Assembly: GCA_003252105.1 (NCBI GenBank)
Contig: QKDL01000067.1
Span: 1-54,329, forward strand
DNA length: 54,329 bases
Direction: 5' to 3'
From: Arcobacter sp.
GTDB lineage: Bacteria > Campylobacterota > Campylobacteria > Campylobacterales > Arcobacteraceae
Shown here piece by piece: positions 8,592 through 17,312 of the stretch; within the stretch, counting starts at the first letter, position 1, and every line of letters begins with the position of its first letter. The position numbers were made by a program, and so were the translations under genes. The notes beneath the pieces are model-generated. The model ran no database searches, had not been told where the DNA came from, and saw nothing but the letters and a program-made list of their open reading frames with translations.

Positions 8592-8605
8592 ATTTTTTTA
8601 TCTAT

Positions 8606-8629
8606 CGTTATATACTTAAATACATAATG
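8606..8629 (+). promoter_or_regulatory. ModE-like operator (site C) upstream of TonB receptor 1
   Basis: The palindrome CGTTATATA-N6-TACATAATG is preceded by AT, giving the same ATCG left flank as site B. It begins 15 bases after the ATPase stop and ends 15 bases before the receptor ATG. A TATACT hexamer at 8611-8616 is a possible -10, but no good -35 is seen. It marks a new transcription start or an internal control point within the long rightward operon. Confidence 0.7.
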
Positions 8630-8643
8630 CACAAGGAGAAGAA

Positions 8644-10860
8644 ATGAAAAAAGGCTTATCTATCTTACTAATAAGCTATTCAAGCAGTTTATTGCTAGCA
8701 CAAGAGGAGAATATACAACTAGAACCAATAGATATAAAAGGGACTAGTTTAAACTATTTTTATGATTTAAACGATACAAATCAAAGCAAAATCATAAATA
8801 AAGATTTACTAGAGTCTTTACAAGGGACAAGTTCTACAAACTATTTCAAAAGTTTACAACTATTACCTTCCGTAAACATAGAGACCCATGACCCATATGC
8901 ACTTACAGTTGATCAAAATATTCTAAGAGTTCGGGGACAATTAGGAGATACATTTAGTAGATTAAGTTCAACTATTGAAGGTGTTCCTTTTGGGGTAAAT
9001 GTTGGAAATGGTGGTACAGGATATATTGTAGATAAAGAAAACTTAACACAAGCAGAGTTTACAACAGGACTTACTCCTGCTAATAAAGGTTTGGGATTAG
9101 GTACTACATCTGGTTCACTAGATTTATCAATTTTAAAACCAAAAGATAAAGCAGGTGCAACTCTATCACTAGGTGCAGGAACAGATAGTTTCAAAAAAGC
9201 ACATATAAGACTTGATAGTGGAAAAATAAATGACAAAGTTAAACTATTTATTTCAACTTCTGCAATGGAAAATGACAAATACAAAGGTGAAGGTGATATA
9301 AAAAGAAAAAATATTGAAGCTATGACAACAGTTGATATCTCTGATAACTTTGATATGGAACTTTTTGGTACTTATAATAGTTTTAATAGAGATGAATATA
9401 TGCCTTTATCATATTCACAAATACAAAATCTAAGTGAAAACTATAAGTTAGATTACAACACTTCAATTACTGGAAATAAATTTGAGGATGCTCTATATTA
9501 TGACTTTAACAAACAAGATTTTCATGAGTATTTTATCTACTCTTCATTGAATGGAAAAATTGGTGATACCTCTATAAAAATAAAACCATATACTTTTGGA
9601 AGTGAAGGTACTAGATACCAAGGTGATGCTTCTAAAGGTATAGTAAAACAGATGAAAATAGAACAAGAGGCATATGGTATAAATCTTTCATTGGAACATC
9701 CATTAGCAGGTGGAAATCTATATGGAGGCTGGTGGTATCAACAAATGCAATCTACTCCACCTCCTCAACTTATGAAAATTTATAGTATCCAAGCAGATGG
9801 TAGTTTAAAATATGCCTCTACAGGAATGCTTACAGATATTGATGACAGAGTATCAAACTCTCCATACATTGGTTATGAAAAAACCTTTGGAGATACTTAT
9901 GTAAATGCTGGATTAAGATATCTAATGTTTGATTTCCCTGCTGTTACAGGCTATAACACTTCTGGATTAACAGATTTATCATATGATGAAGCGATGAGTG
10001 CAACTAATGGAGTAAAAACTGGTATGGAAGTTAGTTCTAGTAGTTCAAATGAACTTTTGCCAAGTCTTATGTTAGAACATACACTTAACTCAAATTGGAA
10101 AATTGGTGGTGGATATGCAAGAAACTATGCAAATCCTTGGCAAGGTCCCCTTTGGTCAGTTTATAATTCAAATGTCTCAACATTTCAAGCTGCTGGTATA
10201 AGTTTACAAGATTTATGGGATGAATTAAAACTTGAAACTTCTGATAATATAGAGTTTTTTACTCAATATTCAAAAGATAACTTTACTATTAAAAATACCC
10301 TTTTTTATGGTAAATATAAAAATAAACAAGTTACTGTTTATGACTCAAACATTAATCTAAGTTATTATAAAAGTAATGCTGAAGCTACATCTATGGGAGC
10401 TGAGATAGAGACTAACTATAAACTATCTGAGAACTCTTCAATATTTGCTTCTATGTATTACAACAATTTTGAGTTTGATGATAATATTTTATTGGCAACA
10501 AATAGCTATTTAAATGCAAAAGGTAATCAAATTCCTGATGTAGCAAAAGTTGGTGGTAAAATTGGAGTAAACTTAAAATATAAAGATTTTACCATCACTC
10601 CTCTTGCAAGATTTGTTGGAAAAAGATATGGAGATGCTGAAAATAACGAGAAAGTTGATGCATATACTGTTTTTGATTTAAACTCTAAATATGTACTAAA
10701 AAAAGACAAAATTGAAATATCTCTAGCTTTACAAAACATTTTTAATAAAAAATATGTTGGTGTTGTAAAAAATAGTCTTGATGATACAAGAACTGGTTCA
10801 ACTTCTTATTATCAAGGTGCACCTTTTTCAGCTGTAATTAGTATGGTATATAAGTTCTAA
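8644..10860 (+). CDS. TonB-dependent outer-membrane receptor 1
   Basis: 738-residue receptor with a signal peptide (to about residue 19), a TonB-box-like EPIDIKG near 30, a plug domain (NILRVRGQLGD, SSTIEGVPFG) and a long beta-barrel ending in VYKF with a terminal Phe. It would import a ligand too large or too scarce for porins, using energy from ExbB-ExbD-TonB. It lies directly behind ModE-like site C and is followed two bases later by binding protein 3. The plug sequence is quite unlike those of the other three receptors, which suggests a different ligand or chelate form. Confidence 0.9.
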   Translation: MKKGLSILLISYSSSLLLAQEENIQLEPIDIKGTSLNYFYDLNDTNQSKIINKDLLESLQGTSSTNYFKSLQLLPSVNIETHDPYALTVDQNILRVRGQLGDTFSRLSSTIEGVPFGVNVGNGGTGYIVDKENLTQAEFTTGLTPANKGLGLGTTSGSLDLSILKPKDKAGATLSLGAGTDSFKKAHIRLDSGKINDKVKLFISTSAMENDKYKGEGDIKRKNIEAMTTVDISDNFDMELFGTYNSFNRDEYMPLSYSQIQNLSENYKLDYNTSITGNKFEDALYYDFNKQDFHEYFIYSSLNGKIGDTSIKIKPYTFGSEGTRYQGDASKGIVKQMKIEQEAYGINLSLEHPLAGGNLYGGWWYQQMQSTPPPQLMKIYSIQADGSLKYASTGMLTDIDDRVSNSPYIGYEKTFGDTYVNAGLRYLMFDFPAVTGYNTSGLTDLSYDEAMSATNGVKTGMEVSSSSSNELLPSLMLEHTLNSNWKIGGGYARNYANPWQGPLWSVYNSNVSTFQAAGISLQDLWDELKLETSDNIEFFTQYSKDNFTIKNTLFYGKYKNKQVTVYDSNINLSYYKSNAEATSMGAEIETNYKLSENSSIFASMYYNNFEFDDNILLATNSYLNAKGNQIPDVAKVGGKIGVNLKYKDFTITPLARFVGKRYGDAENNEKVDAYTVFDLNSKYVLKKDKIEISLALQNIFNKKYVGVVKNSLDDTRTGSTSYYQGAPFSAVISMVYKF

Positions 10861-10862
10861 TC

Positions 10863-11876
10863 ATGAAAAAGTCTGATATTTTATTTACAATACTTTTTGT
10901 TTTTATGGTAAACAGTTTTGCCATGGCAAAAGAAAAACAAATAGTAGATATGGCAAATAGAACTATTATTGTGCCTCAAAAGATTGAAAATATTGTAAGT
11001 GTTGGTGGGACTCCTGCTATAAATGCTTTTTTATTTGCTTTTAAAAAGGCAGATATTATTCAAAATGGAATCGAAAATGAAAGATTAAGAAAGATGCCAT
11101 TTTGGAAACATCAACAATGGTTTATGCCAAAACTTTTTGAGCTTCCACAAGTTTCATCAAATCCACCTACATGGACACCTTTATTTGAGAAACTTGCACT
11201 TACAAAATTTGATATTGCTTTAGTAAATAATCCAATTAGTGCTAAAAATTTGGAAAATAGAGGTTATAAAACAGCTGTTATAAATTGGCATGGAGAAAAT
11301 AGTATAAAAAATAGTATGAGTTTTCTGGGTCAACTCTTTGGCATGGAAAACCATGCAAAAGAGTACCTAAATTATTATGAAAAGATTGAAAATCTTGTTA
11401 AAGATAAAACAACTAATATAAAAAATAAAAAAACTGCTTTATATCTTAGACTAGATAATTTATCGATGCCTATGGTAACAACTGCAAATACTATTTTTGA
11501 AAAAGCAGGAGTAAGTGCTGCATCAAAACATATTACAAAAGAACATGTATCAATTGATATGGAAAAACTTTTTGTTTTAAATCCAGACTATCTGTTTGTT
11601 TGGGGTAAAAAAGATTTAAAACTAGCATATAACAATCCAAAATTTAAAGACTTAAAAGCAGTAAAAAACAAAAATGTTTTTGCAGTTCCTATGGGTGCTC
11701 ATTTTTGGACACACTATACTCCTGAGCAAGTTTTAACTATTTTATGGGTTGCAAAAAAGGCTTATCCAGAACAATTTAAAGATATAAATATGTTTGATGA
11801 AACTAAAAAATTCTATAAAAAATTTATGGGAAAAGAGTTATCTCAACAACAAATAAATCAAATACTAAATATATAA
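10863..11876 (+). CDS. Periplasmic binding protein 3, divergent
   Basis: 337-residue secreted binding protein with a signal peptide ending near AMA-KE (about residue 22). The N-terminal VDMANRTIIVP strand and the C-terminal lobe (AVKNKNVFAVP) place it in the FecB/TroA-like class. It differs from the other three: it has no cysteine at all, lacks the Cys-x4-His-x14-Cys pattern, and has AHFWTHYTPEQV where the others have DRPPSFMR. It starts two bases after receptor 1 and probably works with receptor 1 or 2. It may bind a different complex. Confidence 0.8.
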   Translation: MKKSDILFTILFVFMVNSFAMAKEKQIVDMANRTIIVPQKIENIVSVGGTPAINAFLFAFKKADIIQNGIENERLRKMPFWKHQQWFMPKLFELPQVSSNPPTWTPLFEKLALTKFDIALVNNPISAKNLENRGYKTAVINWHGENSIKNSMSFLGQLFGMENHAKEYLNYYEKIENLVKDKTTNIKNKKTALYLRLDNLSMPMVTTANTIFEKAGVSAASKHITKEHVSIDMEKLFVLNPDYLFVWGKKDLKLAYNNPKFKDLKAVKNKNVFAVPMGAHFWTHYTPEQVLTILWVAKKAYPEQFKDINMFDETKKFYKKFMGKELSQQQINQILNI

Positions 11877-11891
11877 CACAAGGACGAGACA

Positions 11892-13958
11892 ATGAAAATA
11901 AAACTATCTTTAGTAGCAATTAATATTTGTTTACTCTCTTATGCACAAGAGGTTAAAGTTGCAGATATTGATATACATGATAAATCAATATTAGAACAAA
12001 CATTAAGTAATACCAAAACTACAATCAATGTTGAAGATGATATTCAAGCTAGTTCTATAAATGAAACTTTAAAAAAACAGTTTTATGTAGAATTTAAAAA
12101 ATCTAGTGAATACTCATCTGAACCATATATAAGAGGTAGAGGAAACAAAGGGGTTCCAGTATTTTTAGAAGGGATGAGAATAAATGCGGGGCATGATGAC
12201 TCTACAAATATTTTTGGTTTAAGTGATATTGCACAAATAGATGTATATAGAGGAGCAAATGGAGCAAAACTTGGTATGGGTGCAATGAGTGGTGCAGTTG
12301 TAGTAAAGTTTAAAGATCCATTATTTAACGACAATTCTGAGTTCAAAATCTCTGGATTTGCAAATGCCAAAAGTTCATTTCTTTCAAAAGATGGTTACTC
12401 TAGCTCTTTGGGAACAAACTTATACAATGATTTAATTAGTTTATCTCTTAGTGGTGGATTAAGTGATTATAACAATTATGAAAATGGTGCAAATGAAGAG
12501 GTTCTACACTCAGAATATGATACTAAAAATTATAATGGAATGTTAGCAGTTAAAACCTCATCAGATAGTTATTTTTATGGTAGATATATGAAAGATGAAG
12601 CAGATTCTAGTGATCCTTACTCTAGATGGTTAAACCCATTAAACAATACTTGGACCTATTATGATAGACCAAATGATGAGTCAAAAACTTATTTTATTGG
12701 ATTTAGAAAAGAAAAAATTGGTGAATTTAAAAACTTGGATATTCAATATTTTAACAATGACTCACACTACGATTATAATGTAAAAAAAGAGGCAACAAAT
12801 CCAAATCAACAAGAACTTTTTAGAGATAGTCAAACAAAAGGTTTAAAAATATCTGTAAATAAAACCCTAGATAATCACAATTTAGAGTTTTCTACAAAAT
12901 ATTCTAAAATGGACATTAGCAATGGAGTTAGACAATATCTTAATGGAACTTGGACACCTTGGCAAAGTGCTTTTGGGATAACACAAGGGGAAATAGAATC
13001 TTATATGTTAGGTGTATCAGATGATATATATTTAGATAAAGCATTTTTTAATTTAGCATTAGGGTATGAACATGTAAAAAGAGATGTAACATCAAATATA
13101 AATACAGCTAAATATACAAATGATGGACTTATTCCTGATGAGTTGATGGGTGAGATTATAAAAGATGATACAAATGAAAAAGATAATCTATTATCTATAA
13201 GTGCAACAGCAGGTTATGAGTTTTCAGCTGCGTTTATCCCTTATATAAAATTATCAAATGCAACAAGAACACCATATTTTAATGAACAATATGCAAATAA
13301 TCCAAGTAATGGTTCTCAAATACCAAACCAAGATTTAAAAAATGAAAAAGTTTATGGAATAGATTTGGGAGTTGATGGTCAAATCTCAAAATTTAACTAC
13401 TCTACAGCAGTTTACTACCAAAAATACAAAGATTATATTGAATTGGTTAATACAGGTTATACAACAACTACAAATCTTCCAATAAAACAATATATCAATT
13501 TAGATGATGCCCAAATATATGGTCTTGAAGCACTTTTAGGTTTTAATTTAACACAAACTATTTATGCACAAGCAACTTATACCTATACAAAAGGTGAGAA
13601 TAAAGAGCATAATCAACCTTTAGCTTATATTGCTCCTCAAAAATTAACTTTATCTATTTCTGAAATTAAACCAAAAGGTTTAAATTGGAGTATAGAACAA
13701 GAGTTTGTATCAAAACAAGACAGAATCTCAAGTATCAATGGAGAAAAACAGACTTCAGGATATGGATTAACTAATGCTTCTATTGCTTATAAATTTGGTA
13801 AATTTTCTGTATTTAAAAGTGCAAGCTTATCTTTTGAATTAAATAATATCTTTGATAAAAACTATAAAGAACACTTAAGCAAAGCCTCTTCAACAGCTTA
13901 TTATATACCAAATGAGGCTGGAATAAATGGTTCTTTAGCATTAAATCTAAAATTTTAA
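11892..13958 (+). CDS. TonB-dependent outer-membrane receptor 2
   Basis: 688 residues with a signal peptide cleaved near SYA-QE, a TonB-box-like VADIDIHD, a plug domain (PYIRGRGNKGVPVFLEG, DVYRGANGAKLG) and a barrel that ends LALNLKF. The short distance to its neighbours on both sides puts it in the same operon as receptor 1 and binding protein 3. The ligand is unknown. The plug resembles siderophore- or metal-type receptors rather than porin-like sugar receptors. Confidence 0.9.
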   Translation: MKIKLSLVAINICLLSYAQEVKVADIDIHDKSILEQTLSNTKTTINVEDDIQASSINETLKKQFYVEFKKSSEYSSEPYIRGRGNKGVPVFLEGMRINAGHDDSTNIFGLSDIAQIDVYRGANGAKLGMGAMSGAVVVKFKDPLFNDNSEFKISGFANAKSSFLSKDGYSSSLGTNLYNDLISLSLSGGLSDYNNYENGANEEVLHSEYDTKNYNGMLAVKTSSDSYFYGRYMKDEADSSDPYSRWLNPLNNTWTYYDRPNDESKTYFIGFRKEKIGEFKNLDIQYFNNDSHYDYNVKKEATNPNQQELFRDSQTKGLKISVNKTLDNHNLEFSTKYSKMDISNGVRQYLNGTWTPWQSAFGITQGEIESYMLGVSDDIYLDKAFFNLALGYEHVKRDVTSNINTAKYTNDGLIPDELMGEIIKDDTNEKDNLLSISATAGYEFSAAFIPYIKLSNATRTPYFNEQYANNPSNGSQIPNQDLKNEKVYGIDLGVDGQISKFNYSTAVYYQKYKDYIELVNTGYTTTTNLPIKQYINLDDAQIYGLEALLGFNLTQTIYAQATYTYTKGENKEHNQPLAYIAPQKLTLSISEIKPKGLNWSIEQEFVSKQDRISSINGEKQTSGYGLTNASIAYKFGKFSVFKSASLSFELNNIFDKNYKEHLSKASSTAYYIPNEAGINGSLALNLKF

Positions 13959-13982
13959 ACACACACATAAAAAGGAAACAAA

Positions 13983-15920
13983 ATGAAAAAGAAATTTATA
14001 TATTCAATATGTTTAGCATCAATCTTGCATGCAAGTGAAACTGAACAATTTAGCCTAGGACAGATTGATATTAGTGATAGTATTGAACAACAAAACAATG
14101 TTCAAATGTATAGCGAAGAGTTTTCTTTACACTCACAAGATGATATTGCTCAAGCTTTACAAAGTGCATCTGGTGTTTATCTTTCAAATTTTGGAGGAAG
14201 AAACGAATCAACTATATCAATTAGAGGTTTTGATTCTAGAAGAGTTTCAGTTTATATGGATGGTATCCCTATTTCTGTTCCATACGATGGAAATTTTGAT
14301 TATTCTAGATTTTTAACTGCAGATTTATCAAATATCTCTATTTCAAAAGGTTTTTCATCAGTTACATATGGAGCTAATACTATGGCTGGTGTAATCAATC
14401 TTGTATCAAAAAAACCAACTAAAGAGCTTGAAGGAGATATTAGTTTTGGTTTATCTTTTGATGATGATTTAAGTTCAAATGCTTATAAAACAATCTTTAA
14501 TGTTGGTACAAATCAAAAAGATTATTATGTTCAATTTTCAGGTAGTATAAAAGATAAAGACCACTTTAATCTATCTGATGACTTTGAATACACATCAACT
14601 CAAACTTCAGATGAAAGAGTTCATTCATCTACAAAAGATGTAAAAGGTAGTATAAAAATTGGTATAACTCCTGATGAAAACAGTGAATATGCACTTGTTT
14701 ATGCAAAACAACATGGTAAAAAAGGTCAACCTCCTGTAACTGATACTACATATAGTAAAGCTAAATATTGGGATTGGCCTTATTGGGATAGAGAAAGCTT
14801 ATATTTTCTTTCAAATAATCAATTTGGAAATAGTTATTTAAAAACTAGATTATACAAAGATATATATGAAAACTCTTTATTAAGTTATGATGATATAACT
14901 TATACAACACAAGCAAAACCATATGCCTTTGATAGTAATTATGATGATTATAGTTTAGGAGGTTCAGTTGAGTTTGGTACTAAATTTGAATCAAATGAGA
15001 TAAAAACCTCTTTAAGTTATAAAAAAGATGTTCATAGAGCTTATGATAGTGGTGCATTGGATGAAGATTATGAAGATGAAACAATATCTATAGGATTAGA
15101 AGATATTTACTCTATTACTGATGATTTATCTCTTATCACAGGTGTGAGTTATGATAGATTAAAACCAAAAAAACTTTGGGATACAAACAGTGCTCCTGTT
15201 AGTATGGGGGACACACAAGATAGCTGGAATCCACAAATTGGTTTATTTTACAATATTGATAAAAAACAACAAACAAGTTTTACTATTTCAAGAAAAACGC
15301 ACTTAGCAACTATGAAAGAGAGATACTCAAGAAGATTAGGAACTGCAATCCCTAATCCAGATTTAGAAGCAGAAAAAGCAACACATTATGAAATCTCTTA
15401 TTCAAATATGCTTACTCCTGATTTTAATTTTAAAGTAAATACATTTTTGATTGATATAAAAGATGCAATTGAAAGTATAACAGTTTCAGATTTAGATCAA
15501 AACCAAAATGTTGGAGACTTTAGACATTCAGGTTTTGAACTTGAAGCAAACTATTATATGCAAGATAGTGAATTTGGAGCAAACTACACTTATATTGATA
15601 TAAAAGATAAAAATGACACAGACGTTCAAAGAACAGGTATCCCTAGACACGCTAGTTTTATTTATGGAAAATATAATATTAGTAGCAACCTTGCATATTA
15701 TGCAAACTTAACATATCAAACGGGTCAATTTTCACAAAACAATGGTGTTTACTACAAAACAGGAAATTTTGCAAAGGTTGATACAAAACTAATCTATAAC
15801 TATAAAGATTTTACTTTTGAAGCAGGTATAAAAAACCTTTTTGATAAAAACTACGAATATGACAAAGGTTTTCCAGAACCAGGAAGAGAATTCTTTGCTA
15901 ATTTAAAATATACATTTTAA
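13983..15920 (+). CDS. TonB-dependent outer-membrane receptor 3
   Basis: 645-residue receptor, the most canonical of the four. It has a signal peptide to about residue 18, a TonB-box-like GQIDISD, and a plug with ISIRGFDSRRVSVYMDG and VTYGANTMAGVINLVSKKP. The C-terminal barrel ends in NLKYTF. An AAAGGAA site precedes the ATG. It is followed eight bases later by LLM oxidoreductase 2, so uptake and ligand processing may be co-expressed. Confidence 0.92.
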   Translation: MKKKFIYSICLASILHASETEQFSLGQIDISDSIEQQNNVQMYSEEFSLHSQDDIAQALQSASGVYLSNFGGRNESTISIRGFDSRRVSVYMDGIPISVPYDGNFDYSRFLTADLSNISISKGFSSVTYGANTMAGVINLVSKKPTKELEGDISFGLSFDDDLSSNAYKTIFNVGTNQKDYYVQFSGSIKDKDHFNLSDDFEYTSTQTSDERVHSSTKDVKGSIKIGITPDENSEYALVYAKQHGKKGQPPVTDTTYSKAKYWDWPYWDRESLYFLSNNQFGNSYLKTRLYKDIYENSLLSYDDITYTTQAKPYAFDSNYDDYSLGGSVEFGTKFESNEIKTSLSYKKDVHRAYDSGALDEDYEDETISIGLEDIYSITDDLSLITGVSYDRLKPKKLWDTNSAPVSMGDTQDSWNPQIGLFYNIDKKQQTSFTISRKTHLATMKERYSRRLGTAIPNPDLEAEKATHYEISYSNMLTPDFNFKVNTFLIDIKDAIESITVSDLDQNQNVGDFRHSGFELEANYYMQDSEFGANYTYIDIKDKNDTDVQRTGIPRHASFIYGKYNISSNLAYYANLTYQTGQFSQNNGVYYKTGNFAKVDTKLIYNYKDFTFEAGIKNLFDKNYEYDKGFPEPGREFFANLKYTF

Positions 15921-15928
15921 GGCAAATT

Positions 15929-16846
15929 ATGAAGTTTGGACTTTTATTATTGTTTGAGTTTGAAAAAGATTTTCAAACAACACTAAATAATCAATTAAAC
16001 CTTATCAATATTTTTGATAAGGTTATTGATACAATCTGGGTTACTGAACACCACTATAGCCCTATAAGAATAAACTCAAATCCATTAATGATTTTAAACC
16101 ATTTGGTTTCTTATACAAATAAAGATTTGGGTATTGCTACACTTTTACTAAGTCTTTACGATCCTGTATATATTACAGAAGCAATCTCTATGCTAAGCAA
16201 TTTTTCAAAAAGAAAAATTTACATAGGTGGTGCAAAAGGTGGAAGGAGTGAAGTTAAAAACTCCCATTTGAATCTATCTGCAAATAGTGCAAGAAAAAGA
16301 TTGATTTCTACTATTGATTCAGTAATCAAACTCTCAAGAAATGAAACTATTGAGTTAAATAGTAAAGCTATAAATATCTCTCCAAAATTTGATTATGAAG
16401 TAGAGTTTTCAATTGCTTCACTAAATGAGGGGGTGATTATCTATGCAGCATTAAATAATCTTCCTTTAATGGCAGGACACAAATGGAGTTTAACACAAAT
16501 AGATGAGATGATAAATATTTATAAAAAATATCATCATAAAAAACAAGCTCCAAAAATAATACTTTCTAGAATGTTTGCAATAACACTAAATAAAGAAAAA
16601 ACCATAAAAAGAATTAAAGAAAATATGGAAAAAAATAGACTTTTGGTTTCAAAATTCAATAAATATCATGAGCCAAAAGAGTTAGATGAAAAAATATTTG
16701 ACGAGAGTTTAATAGGTTCTAAAGAAGAGATAAAAACAAAATTAGATTATTTTAAATCAATTGGAGTTTTTCATCTGATTTTACGACCCATAAAAGAGGA
16801 AATAAATCAAAAAAATATAGAAGAATGTATAGGGGAATATCTATGA
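15929..16846 (+). CDS. LLM-class flavin-dependent oxidoreductase 2
   Basis: 305-residue paralogue of the enzyme at 5925. It keeps IWVTEHHYSPIRI, GIATLLLSLYDPVY and IGGAKGG, so the flavin barrel looks intact. The rest has drifted far, so a different substrate is likely. It lies between receptor 3 and a small secreted protein, with stop/start overlap (ATGA) to the latter. Function within the island is inferred from context only. Confidence 0.78.
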   Translation: MKFGLLLLFEFEKDFQTTLNNQLNLINIFDKVIDTIWVTEHHYSPIRINSNPLMILNHLVSYTNKDLGIATLLLSLYDPVYITEAISMLSNFSKRKIYIGGAKGGRSEVKNSHLNLSANSARKRLISTIDSVIKLSRNETIELNSKAINISPKFDYEVEFSIASLNEGVIIYAALNNLPLMAGHKWSLTQIDEMINIYKKYHHKKQAPKIILSRMFAITLNKEKTIKRIKENMEKNRLLVSKFNKYHEPKELDEKIFDESLIGSKEEIKTKLDYFKSIGVFHLILRPIKEEINQKNIEECIGEYL

Positions 16847-17301
16847 AAATTTTATTAATTATACTTTTTAGTAGTTTACACATTTTTGCTTATAGCTTAA
16901 AAGTCCATGGTGCAGTACAAAAACCATATGAATTAAACAAAAAGCAATTTGAACAAATAAAACAAACAAATATAAAAGATATCTCTGTTGTGTGTAATAC
17001 AGGAGAGGTAAAACAAAAACCAAAAGAGTTAAAAGGTGTTTTACTAATGCAACTTATCCAAAATGCACAAATAGATATCAAAAATAAAAAAAAGCTAAAT
17101 CAAGTAGTTGTATTGGCAAAAGCTAGTGATAAATATGCAGTAGCTTTTAGTTATAACGAATTGTTTAATACAGAGATTGGAAACAATGTATTAGTTGTTT
17201 GGGAAAATGATAGTTTCTCTTTGTATTCAAAAAAAGATTTTGTAACAGGTCCTAGACATGTTTATGATTTAGTTGATATAGATATTCAATTTATAAAATG
17301 A
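16843..17301 (+). CDS. Small secreted protein with sulfite-oxidase-like (molybdopterin-binding) fold
   Basis: 152-residue protein with a signal peptide (to about AYS, residue 18). The mature part follows the layout of the oxidoreductase molybdopterin-binding domain (sulfite oxidase/YedY type) in miniature: VHGAVQKPYEL, a Cys51 in SVVCNTGE where those enzymes carry the Mo-ligating Cys, KGVLLMQLI, an ASDKYAVAFS strand and a GPRHVYDL end. It is too short for a full enzyme. I infer a periplasmic oxyanion- or cofactor-binding accessory. The ATG at 16843 overlaps the previous stop and has GGGGA upstream. An in-frame ATG at 16825 would spoil the signal peptide. Confidence 0.6.
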   Translation: MKILLIILFSSLHIFAYSLKVHGAVQKPYELNKKQFEQIKQTNIKDISVVCNTGEVKQKPKELKGVLLMQLIQNAQIDIKNKKKLNQVVVLAKASDKYAVAFSYNELFNTEIGNNVLVVWENDSFSLYSKKDFVTGPRHVYDLVDIDIQFIK

Positions 17302-17312
17302 GGGAAATAAGA

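Noticed and set aside
2379..8629. Fur boxes as an explanation of the three palindromes
   Set aside because: Fur sites are built on GATAAT-type hexamer repeats. These sites have CG at both ends, a six-base centre and TATATA-type arms, which fit ModE better.
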